Of a stretch of DNA of 64,000 nucleotides, positions 52,718-61,192 are shown in pieces. This stretch comes from Carnobacterium_B sp040274945 (GTDB taxonomy: Bacteria; Bacillota; Bacilli; Lactobacillales; Carnobacteriaceae). Made by a program: the position numbers and the translations under genes. The stretch covers positions 108,620 to 172,619 of the forward strand of contig NZ_JBEMAR010000007.1 of NCBI RefSeq assembly GCF_040274945.1, written 5' to 3'. Position 1 is the stretch's first letter. Each line of letters opens with the position of its first letter. A model generated the notes under the pieces. It saw nothing but the letters and a program-made list of their open reading frames with translations. It did not search any database and was not told the DNA's origin.

Positions 52718-52728
52718 TTGTACGTACA
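52718..52728. promoter_or_regulatory. AraR-like operator beside the dead regulator
   Basis: TTGTACGTACA, the core of AraR boxes (ATTTGTACGTACAAAT type). The same core occurs twice in the ABC transporter promoter at 57.44-57.48 kb. Confidence 0.75.
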
Positions 52729-52847
52729 TATATAGTCTAGGAAGTCTTATACGGTTACAATACTACACCTATTTTTATTATTTAGTACTTTATAAAATAG
52801 AACTTCAATTAAGAAACAAAAATCTATTCTAAGATTAAATAATTACA

Positions 52848-52888
52848 GATAAAAAATAGGCAGTCAACTTTTTCAGTTGACTGCCTAT
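52848..52888 (-). terminator. terminator of the ABC/EIIB operon
   Basis: AGGCAGTCAACT and its perfect complement around a 5-nt loop, followed by TATTTTTTA on the minus strand. Confidence 0.85.
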
Positions 52889-52957
52889 TCTAGTTATTTA
52901 AAAGATACCTCTATCGATTAAAAGTATCTTTGACAGATTTTTTAATTCTGCCTATCT

Positions 52958-53275
52958 TTATTGAATCATCGTCTTTAACTTATTATAAATAGCTTGCGCA
53001 TTCAATATCTCATAATCTTCATTATCTATTAATCTATAAGGCACCTTTTTATAATTGAGCAATTCTTCTAATCTTGATATTTCATATTGGGATTGGGGAC
53101 CCATTAATAAAGCATCAATTTTTTGTTCTTTTAAAATGCTCTCTACAACAATCGCAGGTGCAGAATAAATATGGTAATCTTTACCTTCATCTTCTATAAG
53201 CTTTTGAATCTTTTTTACAAGTAATCCTGTAGTTATACCTGCTGTACAGATAAGAAGTATTGTTTTATTTTCCAA
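52958..53275 (-). CDS. PTS EIIB, lactose/cellobiose type, inside an ABC operon
   Basis: 105 residues from TTG 53275 (AGGAG about 10 nt upstream). EIIB-lac fold with the phospho-Cys in LLICTAGITTGLLVKKI and later DALLMGPQSQYEISRLEELL. It lies 27 bp after the ABC permease gene with no EIIA/EIIC nearby, and ends the operon. The P-loop reads CTAGITT rather than the usual CSAGMST. It may phosphorylate or sense for another PTS, or regulate the ABC importer; both are inference. Confidence 0.8.
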   Translation of the reverse strand: MENKTILLICTAGITTGLLVKKIQKLIEDEGKDYHIYSAPAIVVESILKEQKIDALLMGPQSQYEISRLEELLNYKKVPYRLIDNEDYEILNAQAIYNKLKTMIQ

Positions 53276-53302
53276 AAGTCATCCACTCCTAATCCTTATT
53301 TA

Positions 53303-54520
53303 TTAAGTTGCTTTTCTTTTTCTACTGTAAACATCAAACGCAACTGCAAGTAATAATATTAACCCTTTAATAGCTTGTTGCCAGTCAATTCCAATTCCCA
53401 TAATGGACATTCCGTTATTCAAAATCCCCATAATTAATCCACCTATAACTGCTCCAAGAATTGTACCAATACCACCGGATGCAGATGCTCCTCCTATATA
53501 TACCGCCGCAATAGCATCTAATTCAAAACCATTACCAGCATTAGGAGTAGCTGCATTTAAACGAGAAGCTACTAGTAAACCAGCTAGTGCAGAAAGAACT
53601 CCCATATTAACAAAGATCCAAAAAGTTAGTTTCTTTGTCTTAACACCTGATAATTCAGCAGCTTTCCGATTTCCTCCTATAGCGTAAATCTGTCTTCCAA
53701 GAGTAGTTTTGGTTGTTAAAAAACCGTAAATCATAATTAAAATTGCTAAAAGAATTAATATAACTGGGTATCCTTTATATGAAGCCAATACAGTAGTTAG
53801 CAACATGATTGAAACAAACATAATTAACACTTTAGTAATAAACCATACTGTAGATTCTACTTCAAATAAATTATCTTTTTTTCTTTTACGTGCTTTCCAC
53901 ATATTCCAAACTGCAAGTAAGGATAGAACCAATCCTATCAATATAGAGGTTATATGCAATTCGCCTCCGCCAATAAAATCAGGAATGTAACCAGAACTTA
54001 ATTTAGTAAAAAATGTTGGAAAAGGCGCCAGAGTGGTTCCGCCAAGAATAACCTGAGTAAGTCCTCTAAAGGAGAGCAAACCTGCGAGTGTAACAATAAA
54101 TGCAGGAATACCGATATAGGAAACCCAAAAGCCGTTCCAAGCTCCTATTAATCCACCAATTAATAAAGAAACCACGATAGCCATCATCGGATGCCATTGC
54201 CATTGAACCATCATTACAGCAGAAGCGGCTCCTACAAAAGCTACTACCGATCCTACTGATAAATCTACATCTCCTAATAGAATAACTAGTAACATTCCTA
54301 TAGCTAAAACTAATACATGGCTATTTTGCAATATCAAGTTAGTAATATTTAATGGTTTCCAAAGGATACCATCTGTTAAAATTTGAAATGCAATTAAGAT
54401 AGCGATCAAAATAAAAATCATACTGTATTTACTAAGAATATCCAACACAATGTCTTTAGCTGTTTTTTTCTCTTTATTACTTTCTGGTGATAGTACTTTT
54501 TTTTCACTTGTCTCTTCCAT
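53303..54520 (-). CDS. mmsB: multiple-monosaccharide ABC transporter permease
   Basis: 405 residues, about ten transmembrane segments. BPD_transp_2 family, MmsB/GguB/XylH branch: LVILLGDVDLSVGSVVAFVGA, GVKTKKLTFWIFVNMGVLSALAGLLVASRL, GFELDAIAAVYIGGASASGG. Directly follows mmsA (stop and start adjacent). Substrates of relatives are xylose, arabinose, galactose, glucose. Confidence 0.9.
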   Translation of the reverse strand: MEETSEKKVLSPESNKEKKTAKDIVLDILSKYSMIFILIAILIAFQILTDGILWKPLNITNLILQNSHVLVLAIGMLLVILLGDVDLSVGSVVAFVGAASAVMMVQWQWHPMMAIVVSLLIGGLIGAWNGFWVSYIGIPAFIVTLAGLLSFRGLTQVILGGTTLAPFPTFFTKLSSGYIPDFIGGGELHITSILIGLVLSLLAVWNMWKARKRKKDNLFEVESTVWFITKVLIMFVSIMLLTTVLASYKGYPVILILLAILIMIYGFLTTKTTLGRQIYAIGGNRKAAELSGVKTKKLTFWIFVNMGVLSALAGLLVASRLNAATPNAGNGFELDAIAAVYIGGASASGGIGTILGAVIGGLIMGILNNGMSIMGIGIDWQQAIKGLILLLAVAFDVYSRKRKAT

Positions 54521-56050
54521 TTAAATCATTGCCTCCTCAGCAGTCATCAGTTTCATTAAATCTTCTTGTGTAGCTCCTTCTTTAGAAATATCACCTGTAA
54601 AGCGACCTTCATTCATTGTATAAATTCGGTCGCACATTCCTAATATCTCAGGTAATTCTGATGAAATAATACAAATCGCTTTTCCAGCTCTAGCCATCTG
54701 TTCAATAATAGAATAGATTTCAAATTTTGCTCCTACATCAATCCCACGGGTAGGTTCATCAAGAAAAAGAACATCCGGCTCAGACATCAACCATTTACCT
54801 AGGACAACTTTTTGCTGATTTCCTCCACTTAAACTTCCTACATTTTGATAAATATCTTTTGTTTTAATTCTCATGTTATCTCTGTATTTCTCTGCTTCAA
54901 TGATTTCTTTTTCTTTATCAATGACACCTTTATTCGAAATTTTAGATAAACTTGCTAATGTAACATTTTCTTTAATATCTTGTAGTAAGTTCAATCCATA
55001 GTTTTTTCTATCTTCCGAAAGATAAGCAATACGATTTTTAATGGCGTCGGATACATTATTAATCTTAATTTCCTTATCATCTTTTATAATTTGTCCACTA
55101 ATATTAGAACCATAAGATTTTCCGAAAACACTCATAGCAAATTCTGTTCTTCCTGCTCCCATCAATCCCGCAATACCGACAATTTCTCCAGATTTAATAT
55201 GAAAATCAAGATTATTATTCACTTTTCTTGTTCTATCAAGTGGATGGTAGACATTCCAATTTTTTACTTCAAATATTTTATTTCCTATTTTAGGTTCTCT
55301 ATCAGGATATCTATTCGTAAGATCTCTACCAACCATCCCTTTAATAATTCGATTTTCATCAATTTGTTCATTTGACAAAGTCTCAATAGACTTTCCATCC
55401 CGGATAATAGTTACATTATCTGCAATAGCTGTTATTTCATTTAATTTATGAGAAATTATAATTGATGTTATCCCTTGCTTCTTAAATTCTTTGATAAGCT
55501 CCAAAAGATTTGCACTATCGTCTTCGTTTAAAGCTGCTGTAGGCTCATCTAGTATCAATAACTGTACATTCTTAGAGAAGGCCTTAGCTATTTCAACTAA
55601 CTGTTGTTGCCCAACTCCCAACTGCGTAACTAAAGCATTAGGTGAAATGGTTAACCCAACTATATTTAATAAATTAGATGCTTTCTTTTCTGTTATATTC
55701 CAATCAATAATTCCTTTCTTTGACTGTTCATTTCCCAGAAAAATGTTTTCTTTCACTGATAAGAATGGAATAAGTGCCAATTCTTGATGAATGATCACAA
55801 TCCCTTTTTGTTCACTATCGGATATTGATTTAAATTGGCAAACTTCACCTTTATAAACAATATCTCCAGAGTAATCTCCAAAAGGATAAACACCGCTAAG
55901 AATTTTCATGAGAGTAGATTTTCCTGCTCCATTTTCTCCGCATAAAGCATGAACTTCCCCTTTTTTTATTTTTAGACTAACGTTATCTAGGGCTTTAACT
56001 CCCGAAAAGTTTTTAGTGATATTTTTCATTTCCAATATAATATCTGACAT
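54521..56050 (-). CDS. mmsA: multiple-monosaccharide ABC transporter ATP-binding protein
   Basis: 509 residues, two fused ABC domains. First: Walker A GENGAGKSTLMKIL, LSGVYPFG, signature region LGVGQQQLVEIAKAFSK, Walker B LLILDEPTAAL. Second: degenerate Walker A GLMGAGRTEFAMS, signature SLSGGNQQKVVLGKWL, Walker B VLFLDEPTRGIDVGA. Typical RbsA/XylG/MmsA architecture. Sits 64 bp after the binding protein gene. Confidence 0.93.
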   Translation of the reverse strand: MSDIILEMKNITKNFSGVKALDNVSLKIKKGEVHALCGENGAGKSTLMKILSGVYPFGDYSGDIVYKGEVCQFKSISDSEQKGIVIIHQELALIPFLSVKENIFLGNEQSKKGIIDWNITEKKASNLLNIVGLTISPNALVTQLGVGQQQLVEIAKAFSKNVQLLILDEPTAALNEDDSANLLELIKEFKKQGITSIIISHKLNEITAIADNVTIIRDGKSIETLSNEQIDENRIIKGMVGRDLTNRYPDREPKIGNKIFEVKNWNVYHPLDRTRKVNNNLDFHIKSGEIVGIAGLMGAGRTEFAMSVFGKSYGSNISGQIIKDDKEIKINNVSDAIKNRIAYLSEDRKNYGLNLLQDIKENVTLASLSKISNKGVIDKEKEIIEAEKYRDNMRIKTKDIYQNVGSLSGGNQQKVVLGKWLMSEPDVLFLDEPTRGIDVGAKFEIYSIIEQMARAGKAICIISSELPEILGMCDRIYTMNEGRFTGDISKEGATQEDLMKLMTAEEAMI

Positions 56051-56114
56051 ATAATCCCTCCTAAACTTACATAGAGTTTCTCAAAAACGAATAACTTAGA
56101 GTTTAAATGTTTTA

Positions 56115-57203
56115 TTATTCATTAATTTCTGCTTCTGTATAGTAGTCACTATCAATCAAAGCCTCTTTATAGTTTTCAATATCGACTGAAACCGGTTCTA
56201 CCGTAAAAGTTGGAACAACTTTTGTTCCATTATCATATGTTTCTGTATCATTAACTTCTACTTCTTCATCGTTTACAATGGCTTCTATCATTTCAATCGT
56301 TACAGATGCTAATTCTCTAGTATCTTTAAAAATTGTTTGACTTTGTTCACCTGCTACCATAGATTTGATTGCTGGTAAATTAGCATCTTGCCCTGTGATA
56401 ACAGGTAAAGATAAGTCATCAGAACCATAACCCACACCTTTTAATGATGAGATAATTCCTAAACTAATAGGATCATATGGAGATAAAACAGCATCCAAAG
56501 TCTTGTCAGTATAGTTAGCACTCAAAAGGTTATCCATGCGAGACTGTGCAGTTGAACCGTCCCAACGCAACGTTGCAATTTGATTAAATTTAGTTTGTCC
56601 ACTTGGTACAACTAATTGACCATTATCAAGATAAGGTTTAAACACAGACATTACTCCATCAAAGTTAATAACAGCATTATTATCATCAGGAGATCCGCCA
56701 AATAATTCTACATTAAAAGGTCCTTCACCATCTTTTAACCCTAGTGCCTCTTCAATATATGATGCACCTAAAACTCCAACTCCAAAGTTATCAAAAGTTG
56801 CATAGTAATCTACATTTTCACTATTCATCAGTAATCTATCGTACGCAATAACTTCAATTCCTTCATCTTTTGCTTTTTGTAATACATCGGTTAGAGCCGA
56901 ACCATCTACGGAAGCGATTACAAGAACATCCACACCTTTTGTAATCATATTCTCAATTTGGGAAACTTGGTTACCTACAACATCTTCAGCATATTGCAAA
57001 TCCGTTTTGTACCCTAATTCTTCTAGATTTGTAACCATATTATTCCCGTCGTCAATCCATCGCTCTGCTGATTGTGTTGGCATAGAAATACCGATGTACG
57101 CTTTTGAATCATCCGCTTCAGAACTGCCACATGCTGCTAATAGAAAAACTGATAAAAGCCCTACTAAAGTTAAAACCATTTTTTTCATATTCTTTATAGT
57201 CAT
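56115..57203 (-). CDS. chvE: sugar-binding lipoprotein, ChvE/MmsE type
   Basis: 362 residues. Lipobox LLAAC (Cys25); periplasmic-binding fold with IGISMPTQSAERWIDDGNNM, QIENMITKGVDVLVIASVDGS, AYDRLLMNSENVDYYATFDN, NVELFGGSPDDNNA and LPVITGQDANLPAIKSM, characteristic of ChvE-like multiple-monosaccharide binding proteins. First gene of the operon. GAGGAG before the ATG. Two AraR-like boxes and a cre in its promoter make L-arabinose a good candidate among substrates. Confidence 0.92.
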   Translation of the reverse strand: MTIKNMKKMVLTLVGLLSVFLLAACGSSEADDSKAYIGISMPTQSAERWIDDGNNMVTNLEELGYKTDLQYAEDVVGNQVSQIENMITKGVDVLVIASVDGSALTDVLQKAKDEGIEVIAYDRLLMNSENVDYYATFDNFGVGVLGASYIEEALGLKDGEGPFNVELFGGSPDDNNAVINFDGVMSVFKPYLDNGQLVVPSGQTKFNQIATLRWDGSTAQSRMDNLLSANYTDKTLDAVLSPYDPISLGIISSLKGVGYGSDDLSLPVITGQDANLPAIKSMVAGEQSQTIFKDTRELASVTIEMIEAIVNDEEVEVNDTETYDNGTKVVPTFTVEPVSVDIENYKEALIDSDYYTEAEINE

Positions 57204-57408
57204 TATTGTTTCTCCTCACTATTTTTTATTTTATATTCTATTATTAAAAATTTCCCCACTATTAAAAATAATACCTTTCTAACTGTACTTAGTTGCTCCA
57301 CCACCTTTTAAAATTCAAATATGGATTTTAAAATATAATGATTAAACAGTATGTTGCTTTAACAATTTTAGCTTATTATGTCATTATAATTTCTCCTACT
57401 TTTTATTT

Positions 57409-57422
57409 TAATAGCGCTTTCA
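57409..57422 (-). promoter_or_regulatory. cre site in the ABC transporter promoter
   Basis: Minus-strand TGAAAGCGCTATTA, one mismatch to cre consensus, just downstream of the -10 (57429-57434), overlapping the start point region. Confidence 0.7.
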
Positions 57423-57428
57423 TAAAAT

Positions 57429-57457
57429 AGTATAACTTACTTATACGTACATGTAAA
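57429..57457 (-). promoter_or_regulatory. ABC transporter promoter
   Basis: Minus-strand TTTACA (57452-57457), 17-bp spacer, TATACT (57429-57434). AraR-like box 1 fills the spacer and cre follows the -10. Confidence 0.8.
57441..57451. promoter_or_regulatory. AraR-like operator, box 1
   Basis: TTATACGTACA between -35 and -10. Same core as the box by the araR remnant, so direct occlusion of RNA polymerase is expected. Confidence 0.78.
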
Positions 57458-57471
57458 CATTTTTAGTAATA

Positions 57472-57482
57472 TTGTACGTATA
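57472..57482. promoter_or_regulatory. AraR-like operator, box 2
   Basis: TTGTACGTATA, the inverted counterpart of box 1, about 31 bp away (three helical turns), upstream of the -35. The spacing would allow cooperative binding. Confidence 0.75.
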
Positions 57483-57849
57483 AATATTTCCGGGACTTCT
57501 ATGCTAACTTGTTAATACATTAAACAGACATTTGCTTAAACTGAAATTATTCAAACGTGCTACATCCATTAGTCTTTATCTTCTTTTTTTCGTTCAAATT
57601 TTAGCGAATAGATCTTTTTAGAAAAAGCGGTTTTAAAATTTTATGGAAAAGTTTAAGTATTCAACTATTGATAAAGGAATTTTTAATTCTGTCCCCTGTG
57701 TGGCAGAAATACTAGAAAAATCTATTTCTTTTAAAACCTTAAATTTAAAGTTGGCTTTTATTTATTGAGATTCTTACTCTCTTAAGTCATAATAGACTCG
57801 AAAGATGCTTTTATTGTTTTTAACTAAACTGTACATAGGAGTGGATGTA

Positions 57850-58731
57850 ATGATAGAAAAATATGAAGCCTCACAAGCAAAATTAAAATCGTTATTAAAA
57901 AAAGAGGAAAGTTCAAAAATAAGATTTGAAGAAAATACTATACGATATGAATCTGCAAAAGCAAACTTTGATAAAGAAAGCGAAGATATCGAAAAATTAC
58001 AAACTGAATCGTTGTCTACTTTCTTGAAACGGTTAATTGGAAATTACGAAAAAAGATTAGATAAAGAAATGCAAGAACAACTGACAGCCAAAATGGAATT
58101 AGATTTGTCTTTAGCTTTAATGTTAGAATCTAGAGAAGATTTAGCTAATGTTCAATCAACTATTAACCAGACCACTGCTGAACTCAATCAGTTAAAAGAA
58201 CTTTTATACCAACAAGATAGTGATTTTCGTGAAAAAATTAGTACTGAAGAACTTAAACGTGCTCAACTTAAACAAGAATTGATTGAACTTGAAGAAGCCT
58301 CTGCAGCCGGAGAAAGAGTCTTGAATGGAATAGATTTTGCCTTAGAAGACTTAGATTCAGCTGATTCTTTTTCAACATGGGATATGTTTACAGACAGTAG
58401 TTTTATCGTCGATATGATGAAATACAATAAAATTGATAAAGCTGAAGCCAAAATGAATCAACTAGAACAGCTCCTAGGACGCTATACTAAGGAATTAAAA
58501 GATGTTTCTTTAGATACTTACCTTAGCTATGAAAAATTTAGCAGTATGGGTAAAACTTTCGACATTTTCTTTGATAATATTTTTTCTGATTGGGATACCA
58601 AAGATAAAATTGGGCGAAATATTGAAATGCTTGAAAACCTCGGAACAACTATTAAAGAACTGCAGATTAAACTTGAAGCTAATAAAGAAGAGATTCAAAA
58701 ACAAATCGAAGAGTCTGAAATTTTATATTAA
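57850..58731 (+). CDS. coiled-coil protein of unknown function
   Basis: 293 residues from ATG 57850 (AGGAG 8 nt upstream). Almost entirely helical and charged: N-terminal coiled coil (about 1-60), a second block (80-165), a hinge with DSADSFSTWDMFTDSSFIVDM (about 180-200), then FDIFFDNIFSDWDTKDKIGRN and a final coil. No signal peptide or transmembrane segment, so cytoplasmic. I do not recognise the family. Monocistronic with a very strong terminator. Confidence 0.7.
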   Translation: MIEKYEASQAKLKSLLKKEESSKIRFEENTIRYESAKANFDKESEDIEKLQTESLSTFLKRLIGNYEKRLDKEMQEQLTAKMELDLSLALMLESREDLANVQSTINQTTAELNQLKELLYQQDSDFREKISTEELKRAQLKQELIELEEASAAGERVLNGIDFALEDLDSADSFSTWDMFTDSSFIVDMMKYNKIDKAEAKMNQLEQLLGRYTKELKDVSLDTYLSYEKFSSMGKTFDIFFDNIFSDWDTKDKIGRNIEMLENLGTTIKELQIKLEANKEEIQKQIEESEILY

Positions 58732-58754
58732 AAAAATCGACAACACGCCAATAA

Positions 58755-58807
58755 GATTCTAAAAAAACACGTCATTTATTTTAAATGGCGTGTTTTTTTA
58801 GAATCTA
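58755..58807. terminator. strong bidirectional terminator
   Basis: A near-perfect palindrome: AGATTCTAAAAAAACACG, inner CATTTA/AAATG, and the mirrored CGTGTTTTTTTAGAATCT. One G/T mismatch inside. Confidence 0.9.
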
Positions 58808-58829
58808 TATTTTTTTGTTTGATTAGGCT

Positions 58830-59047
58830 TTATTTTTCCATCTTTGCAACTTTAAACACAATATATATGCCTAAATAAGCAGCTATAAGTTCACCTAGGA
58901 ATATAAAAATTAAATAACTATCGCTCCCCTCATTTCATCAGGATTAGGTATTAAATTTCCAAATAAGAAACTAACAATAGTATTAATAACGTACAAAAAT
59001 ACAATCATCAAAGTACATTTAGTAACTGAAATGGCTACTGATTTCAT
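58830..59047 (-). pseudogene. small membrane protein gene with a frameshift at a G-run
   Basis: ATG 59047 with AAGGAG upstream encodes MKSVAISVTKCTLMIVFLYV and a first transmembrane helix through NPDEMRGAIVI, then stop. Shifting one base at the GGGG run (about 58924-58928) continues as GSDSYLIFIFLGELIAAYLG...KVAKMEK, a second helix and basic tail, ending at TAA 58830. The intact product would be about 72 residues with two helices. Pseudogene, sequencing slip or programmed shift cannot be separated from sequence alone. Confidence 0.6.
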
Positions 59048-59263
59048 AAAAATAGTCTCCTTAATTTATGTTTTCGATAGATGTAGCATCACATTAAATA
59101 ACTCCATATATAGGATTTTGAATACTTATTTATAACATACGATGTATCTTTAAGTAAACAATGACTTACACTTAGTCGCTCTGTCTTCAGTATACATAAA
59201 ACAAGTTAGTTTACCTTAAATATAGAAAACGTTATCCTTAAACTAACTAAAGGAGGACTTTAT

Positions 59264-60094
59264 ATGAAGAAAAAGACAATTCCCCAATTTTTAATAATAG
59301 GATTATGTGGAATAATGTTGATAGGATGTTCCAACAATGATGAACCAACTGGTACGTCATCATCTACTACGGAATCAGAAGAGGTAGAAAGTACGGACAC
59401 TACTAACAGCGAAAGTAGTTCAGCAGTTTCCGAAACAAGTAGCGAAGAAACAGCTAGTTCTTCTACTGATCAAGAAAGTCAAGAAACACCTTCAAACGAA
59501 CCTAATGATATATCTTCTGAATTTAAAATGATTCCCGAGCTTGTCTTATTACCAACAACTTTTCCAACCACTGAACCTTCTTCAGTTACAGCGAATCTAA
59601 TAACCAATGAAGGAGATAACTATACCGTTAGTTATACGGATGTCCAAGGAGAATTAGCCGAAGTGACCGGAACAGTTTATGAAAATCCGGCTTCAGCAAG
59701 TGAAGAATTGGGTACTTTCTTAAATGGAAAATCAGTAGAACCACACGAGGAAGGCAGCTCCGATTTGGGCTATGGGATTACTGGATATGGAGAAGGCGCT
59801 GCTGGGACTCAGCAATTTAGTTGGCAAGAAGGAAACTGGTTGTTTTCTATCCGTTCTGTCAGCGAAGATCAAATGGATAATCCTGGAATAGCAAAAAAAA
59901 TAGTAGCATATTTAGAAGAGCATTATCTTCCAGCTCCTAAAGATCAAGGTATCGTTTATATACAATACCCCCAAGGTGGAGAAGAAGTTAACGTAGATAT
60001 TCGTTGGCAAAAGAATAACATCATCTACCAACTGAAAACTACTAGAGTCCCATTAGATGCTTTAGAAATGGTATTTTCGATGAATCGATCATAA
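59264..60094 (+). CDS. lipoprotein with Ser/Thr/Glu-rich linker, unknown domain
   Basis: 276 residues. Signal peptide with lipobox MLIGC (Cys22); a low-complexity S/T/E linker (about 25-85) that would span the wall; then a folded part of about 185 residues (KMIPELVLLPTTFPTTEPS ... GYGITGYGEGAAGTQQFSWQ). AAGGAGG precedes the ATG. Monocistronic. Family not recognised. Confidence 0.75.
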   Translation: MKKKTIPQFLIIGLCGIMLIGCSNNDEPTGTSSSTTESEEVESTDTTNSESSSAVSETSSEETASSSTDQESQETPSNEPNDISSEFKMIPELVLLPTTFPTTEPSSVTANLITNEGDNYTVSYTDVQGELAEVTGTVYENPASASEELGTFLNGKSVEPHEEGSSDLGYGITGYGEGAAGTQQFSWQEGNWLFSIRSVSEDQMDNPGIAKKIVAYLEEHYLPAPKDQGIVYIQYPQGGEEVNVDIRWQKNNIIYQLKTTRVPLDALEMVFSMNRS

Positions 60095-60149
60095 ATTCAA
60101 ACCATTATCTTTACCAAACAAAGAATCATTCACTGTACGATAAAAAGCA

Positions 60150-60191
60150 AAAAAAAAGAATTGCCACCTAGAGGCAATTCTTTTTTTTTGC
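60150..60191. terminator. bidirectional terminator
   Basis: AAAAAGAATTGCC/GGCAATTCTTTTT stem with long A and T runs between convergent genes. Confidence 0.88.
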
Positions 60192-61076
60192 TTACAATTT
60201 ATCTTTTATCTTGTTTACAATCCCTTTTGTTGGTGTTGTAGCCGGCTCAATATCTATTGATTTTTGGACCATTTCGTGTCTTTCACCTAGATTTTCATCG
60301 GTCTTTTTATCCCATAGTTCTTTTTGTCTCTTTTGAACCATAGATCCCATTGCTTTAGGAATCACATTTCGATAGTCATTTGTTTCTCCAGTTAGTACTT
60401 TAATGGATTCTTTAATAACTTCTTCGGGATCAAATTGTTCGTAAGGAAATGCTAATTGCTCATAATCAAACAGACGCTCTTCTGGATTATCTCTCCAAGT
60501 TCTCCATGCTTCGAATTCTCGATCATTGAATCCCGTTAAGAATGGTCCAGGATTGATAGTTGCCACTTGCACATTAAACTCTTGAAGTTCTTTACTTAAC
60601 GATTCCGCAAAGGCTTCTAATGTGAATTTTGATCCGCCATAAGGGCCTGATATTGGGTCTGCCATTAATCCTGAAACAGAAGACATAAATACAATTTTTC
60701 CTCGTTGTTTCTTTGCCATTGTCTTAGCTATTTTTTGGGTCAATAACATTGGTCCAAATACATTTACTTCAAATTGACGGCGCAATTGTTCTTCTGGTAT
60801 ATCTACCAGTGATCCACCTTCTGAAATTCCTGCATTATTCAAAAGGACATCAACATCCCAAGTCCACGCTCTTTCTCTATCTGCTGGATTGGTTACATCC
60901 AATTTCTCAACTTGTATCTCAATTTTCTTTTCTTCAGCTTCATTTAACAATGCGGATACTTCAGACATTGTTTCGACTCCGGCGATAACTTTTTTCCCTT
61001 GTTCAGCCAGACCAAAAGCAATACCTTTTCCAAATCCTGTTCCTGCACCTGTAATCAAATACGTTTCTTGTACCAT
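60192..61076 (-). CDS. short-chain dehydrogenase/reductase
   Basis: 294 residues. Classical SDR: TGAGTGFGKGIAFGLAEQG (cofactor), VDVLLNNAGISEGG (NNAG), Ser in VFMSSVSGLMA, and YGGSK catalytic pair. AGGAGGA before the ATG. Substrate unknown. Monocistronic. Confidence 0.87.
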   Translation of the reverse strand: MVQETYLITGAGTGFGKGIAFGLAEQGKKVIAGVETMSEVSALLNEAEEKKIEIQVEKLDVTNPADRERAWTWDVDVLLNNAGISEGGSLVDIPEEQLRRQFEVNVFGPMLLTQKIAKTMAKKQRGKIVFMSSVSGLMADPISGPYGGSKFTLEAFAESLSKELQEFNVQVATINPGPFLTGFNDREFEAWRTWRDNPEERLFDYEQLAFPYEQFDPEEVIKESIKVLTGETNDYRNVIPKAMGSMVQKRQKELWDKKTDENLGERHEMVQKSIDIEPATTPTKGIVNKIKDKL

Positions 61077-61192
61077 ATACTATTCCTCCTAAAAGATTTA
61101 ATAGATTGGTTAACTCATTAAGAAGTATAACGGTACAGGGAAACCTTTTTCCAATGATACGCATTCTACCTTACAATTTATGTTAAAAAAAC

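Larger units (their letters stand above)
57204..57849. other. 646-bp intergenic region: ABC promoter, 225-nt leader, remainder featureless
   Basis: Holds the ABC operon control elements listed separately and a long AT-rich leader (57204-57428) with a TTTTAAAAT/ATTTTAAAA inverted repeat. Between 57490 and 57849 I see only a 41-codon open frame from 57642 without a ribosome binding site, not called as a gene. Confidence 0.5.

Noticed and set aside
57642..57767. A 41-codon open frame (MEKFKYSTIDKGIFNSV...)
   Set aside because: No ribosome binding site, no recognised family, AT-rich surroundings; could be a fragment but cannot be supported.
59222..59242. cre-like AGAAAACGTTATCC before the lipoprotein gene
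   Set aside because: Two mismatches; a chance match is likely in AT-rich DNA.
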